DNA of 64,000 nucleotides, from the NCBI GenBank assembly GCA_024239075.1, contig JANBVI010000053.1, positions 1 to 64,000 of the forward strand, given 5' to 3'. The notes beneath the pieces are model-generated. The model was given only the letters and a program-made list of their open reading frames with translations. It ran no database searches and was not told the origin of the DNA. Source of the DNA: Fischerella sp. CENA71 (GTDB lineage Bacteria > Cyanobacteriota > Cyanobacteriia > Cyanobacteriales > Nostocaceae). Positions 35,491 through 46,284 of this stretch are shown piece by piece (positions within the stretch are counted from its first letter, which is position 1; each line of letters opens with the position of its first letter). The position numbers were made by a program, and so were the translations under genes.

Positions 35491-35571
35491 AAATATTTTG
35501 GGCAAATGCCCAATGAACTATAGTGCATAACTATGTAACTTTAAAACAGTTGCCCTTGCAGATAAAGATGC

Positions 35572-36660
35572 ATGTTACACGAACTTCAATGCCTTAAGCA
35601 ACTGTCTACTTGTCGAATAGCTATTGTGCGATCGCTCCCGGCTTTGAGTGATTTACTTTGTACTGTACCAGCCTTAAGAGCGCTGAGAGCAGCTTTTCCT
35701 CAAGCTGAAATTACCTTCATTGCTCCAGCTTCAGCACGTTCTTTTGCAGAGCGTTTCAGCCATTATCTTGATCAGTTCCTAGAATTTCCTGGCTATCCAG
35801 GAATGCCAGAAATACCACCTTCAGTTCACAAATTACCAGAGTTTTTGGTCAATGCTCAAGGGCAAAATTTTGACTTAGCATTGCAAATGTATGATAACGG
35901 CATTATTAGCAATTCCTTTACTGCTTTACTTGGCGCTCGTATTAACGCAGGTTTCCGTCTTCCCGAACATTATTGCCCGAATCCAGATTACTTTTTGTCT
36001 TATCCTCACAACGAACCGGAAATATGGCGTCATCTGCGGTTGATGGAATTTTTAGGGATACCACTCCAGGGAGATGATCTAGAATTTCCCTTGCAAAATG
36101 AAGATTTTGGGGTTTTGCGCCATATTCCTGATAAATATGTCTGCATTCATCCTGGTGCTAGTTTGCCAGAAAAACGGTGGTCTTTGAAAAGCTTTGCAAT
36201 TGTTGCTGATGCGATCGCTGCTAGTGGGTATCAAGTCGTGCTTACTGGTATAGCTTCTGAAGCAAATTTAACACAATCTTTAGCAGCAATGATGCGTTGC
36301 AAACCGATTGATTTGGCTGGAAAGACAAGTTTAGGTGCAATGGCGGCGCTTTTAAGTAAAGCTAGTCTACTAGTTTGCAACGATACTGGTGTATCACATT
36401 TAGCAGATGCTTTAAAAGTAAAGAGCGTTGTGATTTTTACAAATGCATCAATGTATAGATGGGCGCCTTTGAACCGTGAAATTCACCGTTCTCTCAGTCC
36501 TAGTTTTATACAGATGACAGATGTAGAAGAATTATTTGTAGATTCCACGACTAACCCCGGTGATACAAAATTTGGTGGTTTTTATTTTCCCGTCATACCA
36601 GAAGTTGTCATAACTCAGGTAGAAGATTTATTGACGATAGAAGCTTCAAATGTTACTTGA
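35572..36660 (+). CDS. Glycosyltransferase family 9 (heptosyltransferase-like)
   Basis: 362 residues, GT-B fold. ALRALRAAFPQAEITFIAPASARSF is the N-terminal Rossmann motif. VCIHPGASLPEKRWSLKSFAIVADAI (about 198-223) and LLVCNDTGVSHLADAL (about 265-280) are the family 9 donor-binding signatures seen in WaaC/WaaF. These enzymes add heptose or other sugars to cell-surface glycans. Cyanobacterial LPS has little heptose, so the donor may differ. It is convergent with the regulator at 36662, with a 1-base gap. Confidence 0.88.
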   Translation: MLHELQCLKQLSTCRIAIVRSLPALSDLLCTVPALRALRAAFPQAEITFIAPASARSFAERFSHYLDQFLEFPGYPGMPEIPPSVHKLPEFLVNAQGQNFDLALQMYDNGIISNSFTALLGARINAGFRLPEHYCPNPDYFLSYPHNEPEIWRHLRLMEFLGIPLQGDDLEFPLQNEDFGVLRHIPDKYVCIHPGASLPEKRWSLKSFAIVADAIAASGYQVVLTGIASEANLTQSLAAMMRCKPIDLAGKTSLGAMAALLSKASLLVCNDTGVSHLADALKVKSVVIFTNASMYRWAPLNREIHRSLSPSFIQMTDVEELFVDSTTNPGDTKFGGFYFPVIPEVVITQVEDLLTIEASNVT

Positions 36661-36661
36661 T

Positions 36662-37315
36662 TTATTGATGATGCTCAGAAATATTCAGTTTCCGCAGCAG
36701 CAAAGCCAAACGGATTTGTACTGCATCATCGAAGTGGCGAGGATTAAGCCCGGTTAACAGCTTAACCTTATCTAATCGATAACTCAAAGTATTTCTGTGA
36801 ATAGAAAGCCGATGAGCTGTCGAAGAAGAACAGCAGTCTTCCGCGAAGAAAGTATCAAGAGTAGCCAACAATTCCGGTTCATGGTTGAGAGGACTAAGCA
36901 AATAAGCAGCTAGTTCAATTTTTGTGCGCTCATCTCCAATACCAACAAACGCAGTAATTCCTAGTCCATCTAAACAATATACTTGGTTGCGATCGCTGAC
37001 TGTAGTTTGATTAATTACTAGTTCTACAAGTTCTTGAACTAAACGAGAAGAAATTACTTCACCGTTGCGTGGTTTACAAACAATAACTTCACCAACCTGT
37101 GTATTTAATGATAATGGCACTCGCAAATAGTTAGAAGCTTTTTCTTTATAAATGTAGTTGAAAGAATAATTAATAAACTTGGAGTTGCTACTAGCAATCA
37201 CATAAGCATCTTGGTTTATAACAAAAACTTCGGTACACAATAACTGTGCTACACGTTCTGTAACTATTGTGGCAATTTTCCCAAATTGTGTAGTAGTGTT
37301 CAATAAAGCGTTCAT
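36662..37315 (-). CDS. CdaR/PucR-type regulator with C-terminal HTH
   Basis: 217 residues. The last 60 form the PucR C-terminal helix-turn-helix: HRLSIHRNTLSYRLDKVKLLTGLNPRHFDDAVQIRLALLLRKL. The front part (about 1-110) looks like a GAF-type sensor (IATIVTERVAQLL and FVINQDAYVIASSNS). The middle has FVGIGDERTKIELAAYLL. Such proteins act as activators of sugar-acid, purine or fatty-acid use. The targets are unknown. A 340-bp spacer separates it from ftsH. It is a standalone regulator. Confidence 0.78.
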   Translation of the reverse strand: MNALLNTTTQFGKIATIVTERVAQLLCTEVFVINQDAYVIASSNSKFINYSFNYIYKEKASNYLRVPLSLNTQVGEVIVCKPRNGEVISSRLVQELVELVINQTTVSDRNQVYCLDGLGITAFVGIGDERTKIELAAYLLSPLNHEPELLATLDTFFAEDCCSSSTAHRLSIHRNTLSYRLDKVKLLTGLNPRHFDDAVQIRLALLLRKLNISEHHQ

Positions 37316-37657
37316 TTAATCAAATATAAGAGTGCTGTCAATAAACTCGTGACAAAATGACTATATATTTTAAATCTAAAAAGTAGCTAAATTTACATTA
37401 TTCTTCGTTGAGAGAATGGACCAGAAAAACTTGTTCAATCAAGTTATGAACAGCTAACTAAATTTTAAATATAAAAGCATCTTTCTTAAGTTGTAATTAC
37501 ATTTGTTAATTTTGTGAACACTTAGAAACAAAATTAAATATAGGTATTTTGTTAATTAATTAATGCCTAGTTTTAATGCTATTTTGCTTAGAAAATAAAC
37601 AGCGATCGCTCTTTTGGGGGGCGATCGCTATTCAAGCTTAGATTTAATCTCAAATTC
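37316..37657. other. Spacer between regulator and ftsH, with HIP1 hairpin
   Basis: AT-rich, without a gene. AGCGATCGC (37601-37609) and GCGATCGCT (37621-37629) form a 9-bp stem around an 11-base loop, both arms being HIP1 octamers. On the minus strand this follows the ftsH stop and is succeeded by a GTTTATTTTC tail, so it may serve as the ftsH terminator. Confidence 0.5.
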
Positions 37658-39595
37658 TCACACCAGCAACGTTTGCATCAAGGGTTTATCTTCTGAGACT
37701 TTACCTGTCCGTAACCATTCTTCTAACTCTGCTGGTGCTTTGGCTTGGTTAAGTTTCTCTCGCAGTTCTACACCTTCAAGAATTTCTTTTTGCAACAATT
37801 CTTGAGCAGTTTGCTCTAATAAATCACGGTTTTCGTGCAAAATTGTCAAGGCAATGTGGTGAGCATTATCTACAATTTGCTTCACCTCGCGATCAATTTC
37901 TTCAGCGACTTTCGGACTGATGGAACGGCGAGGATTACCGTAACCTTCAATAAATTGTTGTTGAATCTTCTCAAATGCAACAGGGCCGAGTTTATCACTC
38001 ATTCCGTAGAGAGTAATATAACGTTCTGCCAAATCAGTAGCTTTTTGAATGTCATCACTAGCACCAGTGGAGACTTTACCAAACACTGTTTCTTCTGCGG
38101 AACGTCCACCCAAAAGGATAGCAATTCGACCACGAATCTCATCTTCAATCATCAAAAAGCGGTCTTCTTCTGGCATCTGAATCGTATAACCCAAAGCACC
38201 TACGCCTCTAGGAACCACGGAGATTTTTTCAACTCTACCAGATCCAGGCATCAAAGCACCCACAATAGCGTGACCAACTTCGTGATAAGCTACTGTTTTC
38301 TTCTCAGTTTCATTGAGAACACGAGAGCGTTTTTCTAAACCAGCTACAAGACGCTCGATCGCTTCGTTAAAATCAGCCATGACTACTGCTTGACGATTTT
38401 GGCGTGCAGCCAGCAGTGCAGCTTCGTTCACTAAGTTAGCTAAGTCTGCTCCTGCAAAACCAGGAGTTTTAGCGGCGATACTACCCAAGTCTACATCATC
38501 AGCCAACAAGACATTGCGGGCATGGACTTTGAGAATCGCTTCCCGACCAATTTTATCAGGACGATCCACAACTACTTGACGGTCAAAACGTCCGGGACGG
38601 CGTAAAGCTGGATCTAGGACTTCTGGACGGTTGGTAGCGGCGATGATAATTACGCCAGTGTTAGCATCAAAACCATCCATTTCGGTGAGTAATTGGTTGA
38701 GGGTTTGTTCCCGTTCATCGTTACCACCCATAATCGGGCCTGCACCACCACGAGATTTACCCAAGGCGTCTAATTCATCAATAAAGACAATACAGGGTGC
38801 TTGTTGTTTGGCTTGTTCAAATAAGTCACGGACACGGGCTGCACCTACACCCACAAACAACTCGATAAATTCTGAACCAGAAATACTGAAGAAAGGTACA
38901 TTAGCTTCTCCAGCGATCGCTTTGGCTAAAAGTGTTTTACCTGTTCCTGGAGGCCCTACCAATAACGCACCTTTGGGGATTTTCGCACCCAAGCGGGTGT
39001 ATTTAGCGGCGTTTTTCAGGAAGTCTACGATTTCTTCCAGTTCGACTTTAGCTTCATCTACACCAGCAACATCGATAAATTTGACGCCTGTTGTTCCTTC
39101 GGAATAGATCCGAGCTTTACTTTTTCCAACTGTCAACGCAGCAGGCCCACCACCACCACGATTTAGTAAAAAGCCCCAAATGCCAAAGAAAATTAATGGT
39201 GGTATCACCCAACTCAGGATAGTGGAAATCCAGCCAGTTTGATTTGGTGGTGGTGCAGCAAATTCCACATTATGAGCGCGAAGAATCTTAGGTAAATCCA
39301 GATCAACTGCTATGGGTGTGGTTTGGAAAACCTGTTCGACTGGTTTACCATCAGGGGTTTGAGTTTTGATCGAATATTCAATGCGATCGCTACCCACAAC
39401 CGCCCGATCTACTTTATCTGCTTCTACCTGAGCAACAAAATCACTATAGGGGACTTGTGCTATCCTGGGGCCAAGGAAGCTAGGAACAATCAAGTTAAGA
39501 ATAAATAACAGAGTCAAAAGGATCAGCAAGCTGCCACCAAACTGGCGTATCCTTGGGGGTTTAATTTGTTTGTTATTATTAGTTTCTACAGGCAT
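37658..39595 (-). CDS. ftsH: ATP-dependent zinc metalloprotease FtsH
   Basis: 645 residues from ATG 39595 ([10 protein letters not shown]), which has GGAG upstream; a start at 39631 would add 12 residues in a TGACAAA repeat. Two membrane segments (about 22-42 and 120-140) flank a periplasmic loop. The AAA domain has Walker A GPPGTGKT, Walker [13 protein letters not shown] and the [23 protein letters not shown]. The zinc site is HEVGH. FtsH hexamers extract and degrade membrane proteins, including damaged photosystem subunits. Cyanobacteria have about four paralogues; the N-terminus resembles the FtsH1/FtsH3 type, but this is uncertain. A monocistronic unit. Confidence 0.94.
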   Translation of the reverse strand: MPVETNNNKQIKPPRIRQFGGSLLILLTLLFILNLIVPSFLGPRIAQVPYSDFVAQVEADKVDRAVVGSDRIEYSIKTQTPDGKPVEQVFQTTPIAVDLDLPKILRAHNVEFAAPPPNQTGWISTILSWVIPPLIFFGIWGFLLNRGGGGPAALTVGKSKARIYSEGTTGVKFIDVAGVDEAKVELEEIVDFLKNAAKYTRLGAKIPKGALLVGPPGTGKTLLAKAIAGEANVPFFSISGSEFIELFVGVGAARVRDLFEQAKQQAPCIVFIDELDALGKSRGGAGPIMGGNDEREQTLNQLLTEMDGFDANTGVIIIAATNRPEVLDPALRRPGRFDRQVVVDRPDKIGREAILKVHARNVLLADDVDLGSIAAKTPGFAGADLANLVNEAALLAARQNRQAVVMADFNEAIERLVAGLEKRSRVLNETEKKTVAYHEVGHAIVGALMPGSGRVEKISVVPRGVGALGYTIQMPEEDRFLMIEDEIRGRIAILLGGRSAEETVFGKVSTGASDDIQKATDLAERYITLYGMSDKLGPVAFEKIQQQFIEGYGNPRRSISPKVAEEIDREVKQIVDNAHHIALTILHENRDLLEQTAQELLQKEILEGVELREKLNQAKAPAELEEWLRTGKVSEDKPLMQTLLV

Positions 39596-39627
39596 TTTTG
39601 CTTTACTCTCCAACTGAAAGTTTTTTG

Positions 39628-39668
39628 TCATTTGTTATTACCAATGACCAATGACCAATGACAAATGA
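39628..39668. repeat. TGACCAA/TGACAAA heptamer array
   Basis: Tandem AATGACCAATGACCAATGAC heptamers lie between ftsH and the DUF1614 gene, running nearly to both coding ends. The same unit occurs at 24625, 45145 and 58905. It is short, without spacers, and therefore not a CRISPR. Confidence 0.75.
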
Positions 39669-40337
39669 CTAACTCAATAAAAGTGCGAATAAGCCACACA
39701 ATGCGATACCATCAAACACACCTGCACCTCCAATACTCAATACTCCTGAACTTTTAGCGATAATATCTTTGAGGTGCAATAAATCAGCACCGATCAAAGT
39801 TCCCAAAATGCCACCAGCAAAAGCAACGGGAGCAGCATGGGAAGGGACAATTAACATAGCTGACACAGCAGCTGCTAAGGGCGCTAGTAAAGGGTTCATT
39901 TGGATACCAATTCCCGGTACTACCCGCGCTGCATAGTAGCTGACTACGCTTACAATTGCAGTTACAGACAAAATAGCTAATATATTTCCTTGCGTAAATT
40001 GATACAGCGCTATTAGTACAGGAATTAAACCACCACCAACATTGAGGGCTATGACAGTGGAACGTTGCACTTTCCTCAAAGGAATTCCCCAAAACTCCTT
40101 TAACCACAAATCAATAAAGTCATTGGCGACAACAATTTGAGATTGAGCGCGGTATAAAGGAATATTGATAGTGCTACCTAAAATGACCAGCGTCAATAAT
40201 AGAAAAGCCATATTAGGAGAAAATCCTAACTTGGCTACTGCGAGTTGTACTACATCTACTGCTAGCACAAACCAAATAAAAGGAACTAGTAGTAATAGCA
40301 GCAGAAATAGTAGTAGTGAAACTGGCAAATAGATCAT
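39669..40337 (-). CDS. DUF1614 family membrane protein
   Basis: 222 residues, six to seven hydrophobic helices starting MIYLPVSLLLFLLLLLLVPF. Conserved-looking blocks are LVILGSTINIPLYR, ALNVGGGLIPVLIALYQF and AFAGGILGTLIGADLLHLKDI...GIALCGLFALLL. This fits DUF1614, a family of archaeal and cyanobacterial membrane proteins of unknown function; Gly- and Asp-containing helices suggest a transporter-like core. It is transcribed toward ftsH, 74 bp away, and could be the first gene of an ftsH unit. Confidence 0.78.
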   Translation of the reverse strand: MIYLPVSLLLFLLLLLLVPFIWFVLAVDVVQLAVAKLGFSPNMAFLLLTLVILGSTINIPLYRAQSQIVVANDFIDLWLKEFWGIPLRKVQRSTVIALNVGGGLIPVLIALYQFTQGNILAILSVTAIVSVVSYYAARVVPGIGIQMNPLLAPLAAAVSAMLIVPSHAAPVAFAGGILGTLIGADLLHLKDIIAKSSGVLSIGGAGVFDGIALCGLFALLLS

Positions 40338-40455
40338 AAGAGGTGTGCAAGCAGAGAGTTTGCTTTTGCTCTGCTTGATATTTATTGTAAAAATTGGGTG
40401 TTACAATTCGTTATCGTGCCTACCCCCCAGAACAATGTGAATAGCCGTACTCTCT

Positions 40456-40647
40456 ATGAAAAATCAACTTGGATTTCTTTTAAAGGTATTTTTACTCTCT
40501 GCTGTGATTTCGTTATTGATTAAGTATGCAGGCCCTTTTTTATTCATCCCTGCAACGTCAATCAATGCCTTGATTATAGTTTTGTTACCGACTGTGATGA
40601 TGGCGATCGCTCTGCTGTGGCGATCCCAAGCCCACAAACAAAGCTAG
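40456..40647 (+). CDS. Small two-helix membrane protein
   Basis: 63 residues: two hydrophobic helices (about 6-24 and 31-55) with a Pro-containing turn (KYAGPFLFIPATS) and a short basic tail ending HKQS. It is a conserved-looking cyanobacterial hypothetical; I recognise no family. It is divergent from the DUF1614 gene across 118 bp and is followed by a mobile element at 40684. Confidence 0.6.
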   Translation: MKNQLGFLLKVFLLSAVISLLIKYAGPFLFIPATSINALIIVLLPTVMMAIALLWRSQAHKQS

Positions 40648-40683
40648 TTTTCAATTGGGAAAGGGGAAGATTTAAGGGAAAAG

Positions 40684-42013
<1,330 letters not shown>

Positions 42014-42188
42014 GGAACATGGCTAAAATCAAGATGTAGTCTGAAATCGCGATCGCACTAGCACTATCAAAGAATAATTAGATGGCGATCGCACATTGAA
42101 TCACACCCTAAATCAAAGCTTGCATGATCTCAAGTTGAGTATTTAGATCAATCTCTTGAAATGACTATTTTTGTAGTGAGGACTTCAC

Positions 42189-42485
42189 TCAAGCTAGCAG
42201 AGTGTAGCGACGGATATCTATCTCACTCGCAACCAAGTCTTTGAGTTTAGCTACTGCTGTTTGAATATGTGCTGAACCAAGATGAGCATCTAAGGCTTCA
42301 TGAGAAGCCCATTCTTCCACAAAGGTAAATTCTGTAGGATCAGACTGGTTTTGCAGCAACTCATACTTGATACAACCATTCTCCTGTCGGGTAGGCTCAA
42401 TTAATTCCAAAAAAACAGCTTTGAGTTCTTCAACTTTTTCTGGATGAGCGCTGATACGGGCAACTACACGAATTGATTTAGTCAT
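42189..42485 (-). CDS. Antibiotic biosynthesis monooxygenase (ABM) domain protein
   Basis: 98 residues from ATG 42485 (MTKSIRVVARISAHPEKVEELK); an earlier TTG is not used. It is a ferredoxin-like ABM fold: VVARISAHPEKVEELKAVFLELIEPTRQENGCIKYELLQ, then FVEEWASHEALDAHLGSAHI. These small dimers include quinol monooxygenases and many uncharacterised stress proteins such as the YgiN group. The substrate is unknown. The gene is single, with an AT-rich spacer on one side and a lipoprotein gene upstream. Confidence 0.85.
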   Translation of the reverse strand: MTKSIRVVARISAHPEKVEELKAVFLELIEPTRQENGCIKYELLQNQSDPTEFTFVEEWASHEALDAHLGSAHIQTAVAKLKDLVASEIDIRRYTLLA

Positions 42486-42600
42486 TGGTGAAGGGTGAAG
42501 GGTCAAGAGTCAGTTGTTAATAGTCAATAGTTAGGCGTCAAGGATCAATTGTCAAGGGTTTTACGTCTACGTATATTTGACAAAATTTTCAAACAAAGGA

Positions 42601-43005
42601 CTACTGTATGAGATAACTGTGCCAAACAGCTTCAGCGTCTTTACGGCTCTGTTCTGGAAGCAGTAAGCGCCATGTCTTACCCTCTTTTTGTAGTTGTAGA
42701 TACACTTCAAACGGTTTGTCTGGTTGTGTTAATTTTCGTTTTGGTAGCTTGAAGGTGAGATTGTAAGTACCACGAACTTGGTAGGTGATAAGATTTTGGA
42801 TTGTCAGAGGTTTTTCTTGAGTAATTGACAGGTGCTTGATTTGAAACCCCTGGAAATCAAGATCCAGCTGTTGGTTGAGTTGCTGTTGGGTTTTCTCTAA
42901 CTGGAGTGCGATCGCTTTTTCCACTAACTGACTAGGTGGTGCAAGTACACTGGTAGTACATGCAGTCAGTACTAATAGTACAATGAGAATGATTGTTAGC
43001 CGCAT
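42601..43005 (-). CDS. Putative lipoprotein of unknown function
   Basis: 134 residues. The N-terminus has a signal sequence with lipobox LTAC (MRLTIILIVLLVLTAC, Cys16), so it should be lipid-anchored in the periplasm. The body is mostly beta with a Lys- and Gln-rich coil (VEKAIALQLEKTQQQLNQQLDL) and IQNLITYQVRGTYNLTFKLPKR. I recognise no family. It lies upstream of the ABM gene, 115 bp away in the same direction. Confidence 0.65.
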   Translation of the reverse strand: MRLTIILIVLLVLTACTTSVLAPPSQLVEKAIALQLEKTQQQLNQQLDLDFQGFQIKHLSITQEKPLTIQNLITYQVRGTYNLTFKLPKRKLTQPDKPFEVYLQLQKEGKTWRLLLPEQSRKDAEAVWHSYLIQ

Positions 43006-43599
43006 TATTTCGCCATTTAAGTCCTAAAAACAAATTTTTAGGGCAAAATCAGGAATTTATACTACTCTGTCTGTAGCATATACCAAGCTTGAGACTGGTC
43101 TGAAGCCAAACAGTCTATTTTGACAATTTTCTTTTTCTGATGAGTTTCTATAGTTTCATTTTTGAATTTTCAAGATATTTTCAAAGCTCCTTTAATGTAT
43201 CAGTTTTTTATTTATACAAACAAAATAATCTTATAGACAGCAAGTAGCTTTATTTTAGCTATTTAAGTTGAGATGTACAGAAAAAATATAAATTTTTTCT
43301 AAAATTTCAGATATTAATTGCTTGTTTGAAAACACTATCGTTAATTTTACTAGGATACGGTATTTACTTACTTCTTCTCTGTAAAGCAATGATAAATTTT
43401 TGATAAAACCTATGATGATTTATTAGACAAATACACTGAATCATACTTACAATACAGCATAACTAAGTATAATGAAAAAATAAATACCGATGTCTAAATA
43501 AGTATTAAGCAGAAAAACTCCTTCTACCTTACCTTCTGGCAACTTTGACCAAAAATAATTATGTATAGTCACTTTTCTAAAAAAGCAAATCATTGAAGT
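43006..43599. other. AT-rich spacer before dioxygenase-like gene
   Basis: 594 bp with no gene I can support. A 61-codon minus-strand frame (43447-43632) has no recognisable content and overlaps the next gene's start. TTTTAGGGC and GAGACTGGTCTGAAGCCAAACAGTC near 43091 form a weak stem. Nothing else stands out; it probably contains the next gene's promoter. Confidence 0.4.
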
Positions 43600-44490
43600 A
43601 TGAGCACTATTGTTAAACAAATACGAAATCACATTTTAAAGAATGTGTATCAAATTTCGTTCTTGCAAAATCAAGCTGATCGAAATTATCAAGCTGCACT
43701 TGAACAGCACTTGCCAAATTTACCAGTGCTTTCAGTAGCTGATTTAAATTTAGTTGAATCTATCAAGCGTGATGGAGTAGTGGTAACTTCACTAGAAGCC
43801 TTATCTATTCCGCATACAGATCAAATGTTTTTGGCTGCACAAAAATTGATGCCAGAAATACCAAAGAATCTTTCTGGAGACGAGAATGAATATGTTGTTC
43901 ATGCTAGTACTGAACAAATGATGCAGTATCCAGAAATATTTATGTGGGGCTTGGAAAAACGTTTACTCAATATAGTTGAGAATTATATTGGTCTACCTGT
44001 AGCCTATCATGGAGCATATTTTCGCAGAGACCTTGCCAATTCAGTTGAGCGGAAATCTCGGTTATGGCATATAGATGTAGAAGACAGAAAAATTCTCAAG
44101 GTCATTGTATATTTAAATGACGTAGATGAGAATTGTGGACCTTTTCAATATATTCCACTATCTTTAACTTCAACTGTAGCTCGTTCTTTAGGATATAAAC
44201 ATGGTTATATTCAAGAAAAAAATTTGCAAAAAGCTTTATCACAATCATTATGGAAATCATGTACTGGAAAAGCTGGAACAGTAGTTTTTGCTACTACTTC
44301 CCAAGTTTTTCATCGAGGTAAGGTTCCTGTAGACCAAGATAGATTCACAATTTTCTTTGATTACACAAGTAGACAGCCTCAATATCCCTTTTATTGTAAA
44401 TCATCTCTTCCTGGTGAAGACTTGCTATCACTAGCAGCCAACTTTTCAGAACAGCAAAGACAGTGCGTTTTTTGGCGTCCAAGTCTGTAA
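43600..44490 (+). CDS. Phytanoyl-CoA dioxygenase-like Fe(II)/2-oxoglutarate protein
   Basis: 296 residues, soluble. The Fe(II)-binding facial triad is visible as WHIDVEDRKILKVIVYLNDV (His157, Asp159) and QVFHRGKVP (His238), with Arg248 in DRFTIFFDY as the likely 2-oxoglutarate ligand. Such enzymes hydroxylate organic substrates and are frequent in secondary metabolism. Here no biosynthetic cluster surrounds it. The N-terminus (about 1-90) is distinct from the core. Function is only inferred at the enzyme class level. Confidence 0.75.
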   Translation: MSTIVKQIRNHILKNVYQISFLQNQADRNYQAALEQHLPNLPVLSVADLNLVESIKRDGVVVTSLEALSIPHTDQMFLAAQKLMPEIPKNLSGDENEYVVHASTEQMMQYPEIFMWGLEKRLLNIVENYIGLPVAYHGAYFRRDLANSVERKSRLWHIDVEDRKILKVIVYLNDVDENCGPFQYIPLSLTSTVARSLGYKHGYIQEKNLQKALSQSLWKSCTGKAGTVVFATTSQVFHRGKVPVDQDRFTIFFDYTSRQPQYPFYCKSSLPGEDLLSLAANFSEQQRQCVFWRPSL

Positions 44491-44629
44491 AGCTAATTTT
44501 TAAGCCATCATGTTCTGCATCAGCTCCGCCGCACAACAACAGAGTTTAGAGAATTAAATCTACTCAATTAGAAAGCTAGTAAGTACATAAGTTCTTTTTT
44601 GAGTTTTGAATTTTTACTTCTCTTTCTAA

Positions 44630-45145
44630 TTAAACATCTTGAAAATATGCAGGATAACGCACAGTACCAGCAATGTTTTTTAACGCAGCAGGTTTCAACT
44701 CCAATACCATAAACACTTCATCAGGAAAAGATAAGGACGATCGCAAACCAAATTGACCTGCTGTTTGAAAGCCAAAACGTTGATAATAGGCTGGTTCCCC
44801 AACAACAATAACCACAGGATAATCAAATTCACGACATTTTGACAAACCAGTCTCCACAAGTCTACTACCAATACCTTGACACTGATGCGATGGTTTTACG
44901 GCTAGTGGTGCTAGAGCTAGTGATGGGATAGTTTGATTTGGTGTTTCGATGATAATCTGGCTAAAAAGAATGTGTCCTAATACTTCTCCATTTTCTACTG
45001 CTATTAATGACAACTCAGGAATAAAATTCTCCGATTCACGAATAATATCTACAAGTTCAGCTACCTTGACTTGACCAAAAGCTTGTGTAATTAATTGACG
45101 AATTGTTAAGATTTCTTTGTAAGTTTCTGGAATGATATTAAGCAT
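44630..45145 (-). CDS. GNAT N-acetyltransferase (YhbS-like)
   Basis: 171 residues of the GNAT fold. The acetyl-CoA site is LALAPLAVKPSHQCQGIGSRLVETGL (about 76-101), followed by VVIVVGEPAYYQRFGFQTAG, the YhbS-type motif (G-x-P-x-Y-Y-x-x-F-G-F). These enzymes acetylate small molecules or protein N-termini. The substrate is unknown. The start codon is preceded by TGACAAA heptamers, so the upstream spacer is repeat-derived. Confidence 0.85.
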   Translation of the reverse strand: MLNIIPETYKEILTIRQLITQAFGQVKVAELVDIIRESENFIPELSLIAVENGEVLGHILFSQIIIETPNQTIPSLALAPLAVKPSHQCQGIGSRLVETGLSKCREFDYPVVIVVGEPAYYQRFGFQTAGQFGLRSSLSFPDEVFMVLELKPAALKNIAGTVRYPAYFQDV

Positions 45146-45178
45146 TTGTCATTTGTCATTTGTCATTTGCCATTTGAT
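45145..45178. repeat. TCATTTG heptamer array
   Basis: At least four TCATTTG-type heptamers (TTGTCATTTGTCATTTGTCA and then GCCATTTGAT) directly abut the start codon of the acetyltransferase gene on its upstream side. Same unit as at 24625 and 39628. No spacers. Confidence 0.75.
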
Positions 45179-45250
45179 ATTACCAATTACCAGCCTCAGC
45201 GACAGTAGAAGTATTCAAGCATCTCTGTTTCTCTTCACCAGCTTACTTAA

Positions 45251-46174
45251 TTAAGCTGATTTTAATGGAATGATACCTTGATCAAAAACGCGGTTAGCTG
45301 TATCTATCCCACTAACTTCTATTCGATCTGAAAATACTTCATAAGCTGCAAAACTTAACTTTTCGGCAGAATATTCAGTCCATTCATGTTTACCAACAGG
45401 ACGAGTTCCTGCACCACCCCCACAAATTAAATAAGTTGTACCATTGATAGCACGGGTACGTTCGTAATGGTGTTCATGTCCATTGATATAAAGTTGCACA
45501 CCATATTTTTGAAACAAGGGAGTAAAAGTCTTAATAAAATCAGGATTACTACCATAAACACCTGATGCATAAATGGGATGATGACCAAAAACTATTTTCC
45601 AGGTAGCATTACTTTGGCTTAACTCTTGTTCTAGCCAATTTAGCTGGTTAATCCAATCAGCATTACTATTAGTATCTAGAGTAAAAAATTGTACTTTATC
45701 CCGACGAAATGTATAGTAGCGTCCTTGCATATTAAAGCCTGCATATTTAACTTGCAAATCTCCATTGGCAGTGCGAATATCATGGTTTCCTAAAGCAGCT
45801 TGGAATTTTACACCTTTTTTTAGTAATGGAGCATAGGGACGTTCAAAGACTGCGTTAATTTTCTCAATTTCACCGTTGGTATAAATGTTATCTCCTGCTA
45901 AAATAACTAAATCATAATAATTTTTATTGTGATAATTAGCCATCGCTTTAGCGACAGCATATTGGCCTTTTGTACCTGTACCCGTATCTGCGACAGAAAC
46001 AAAGCGTAATAATAAATCTTTTTTGGTAGATGGAATACCAGCTATAGCCTGTGAGATTTGCTCATTATTTTGGCTAAAAATCTGACGACTAAGACTAGCT
46101 AAAAATCCCGTACCAATTACACTTAGTCCACCTAGAAATAAAAATTGACGACGTTTGAGTTTCATATTAGACAA
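45251..46174 (-). CDS. Exported metallophosphoesterase (purple acid phosphatase-like)
   Basis: 307 residues; an alternative start three codons in (ATG 46165) is equally likely. The N-terminus MKLKRRQFLFLGGLSVIGTGFLASL looks like a Tat-type signal (RRQFLF). Calcineurin-like motifs in order: VSVADTGTG, LVILAGDNIYTNG, ALGNHDIRT, VFGHHPIYASG and INGHEHHYER, which bind two metals. Likely hydrolyses phosphate esters in the periplasm. It is similar in style to, but distinct from, the metallophosphoesterase at the right edge of the window. Confidence 0.87.
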   Translation of the reverse strand: MSNMKLKRRQFLFLGGLSVIGTGFLASLSRQIFSQNNEQISQAIAGIPSTKKDLLLRFVSVADTGTGTKGQYAVAKAMANYHNKNYYDLVILAGDNIYTNGEIEKINAVFERPYAPLLKKGVKFQAALGNHDIRTANGDLQVKYAGFNMQGRYYTFRRDKVQFFTLDTNSNADWINQLNWLEQELSQSNATWKIVFGHHPIYASGVYGSNPDFIKTFTPLFQKYGVQLYINGHEHHYERTRAINGTTYLICGGGAGTRPVGKHEWTEYSAEKLSFAAYEVFSDRIEVSGIDTANRVFDQGIIPLKSA

Positions 46175-46284
46175 AAATCATTAATTAGGTCAGTTTAACG
46201 CAGGCATTGAAATGATACATTAAGGCTGGGGAGGTTGCAGCCAGAATATTAAGTCTTTGATTCGCTGCTCTGAGTGAAAGTTCC

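Noticed and set aside
43447-43632. 61-codon minus-strand frame before the dioxygenase-like gene
   Set aside because: No recognisable content, and it overlaps the real start codon region of the gene on the other strand.
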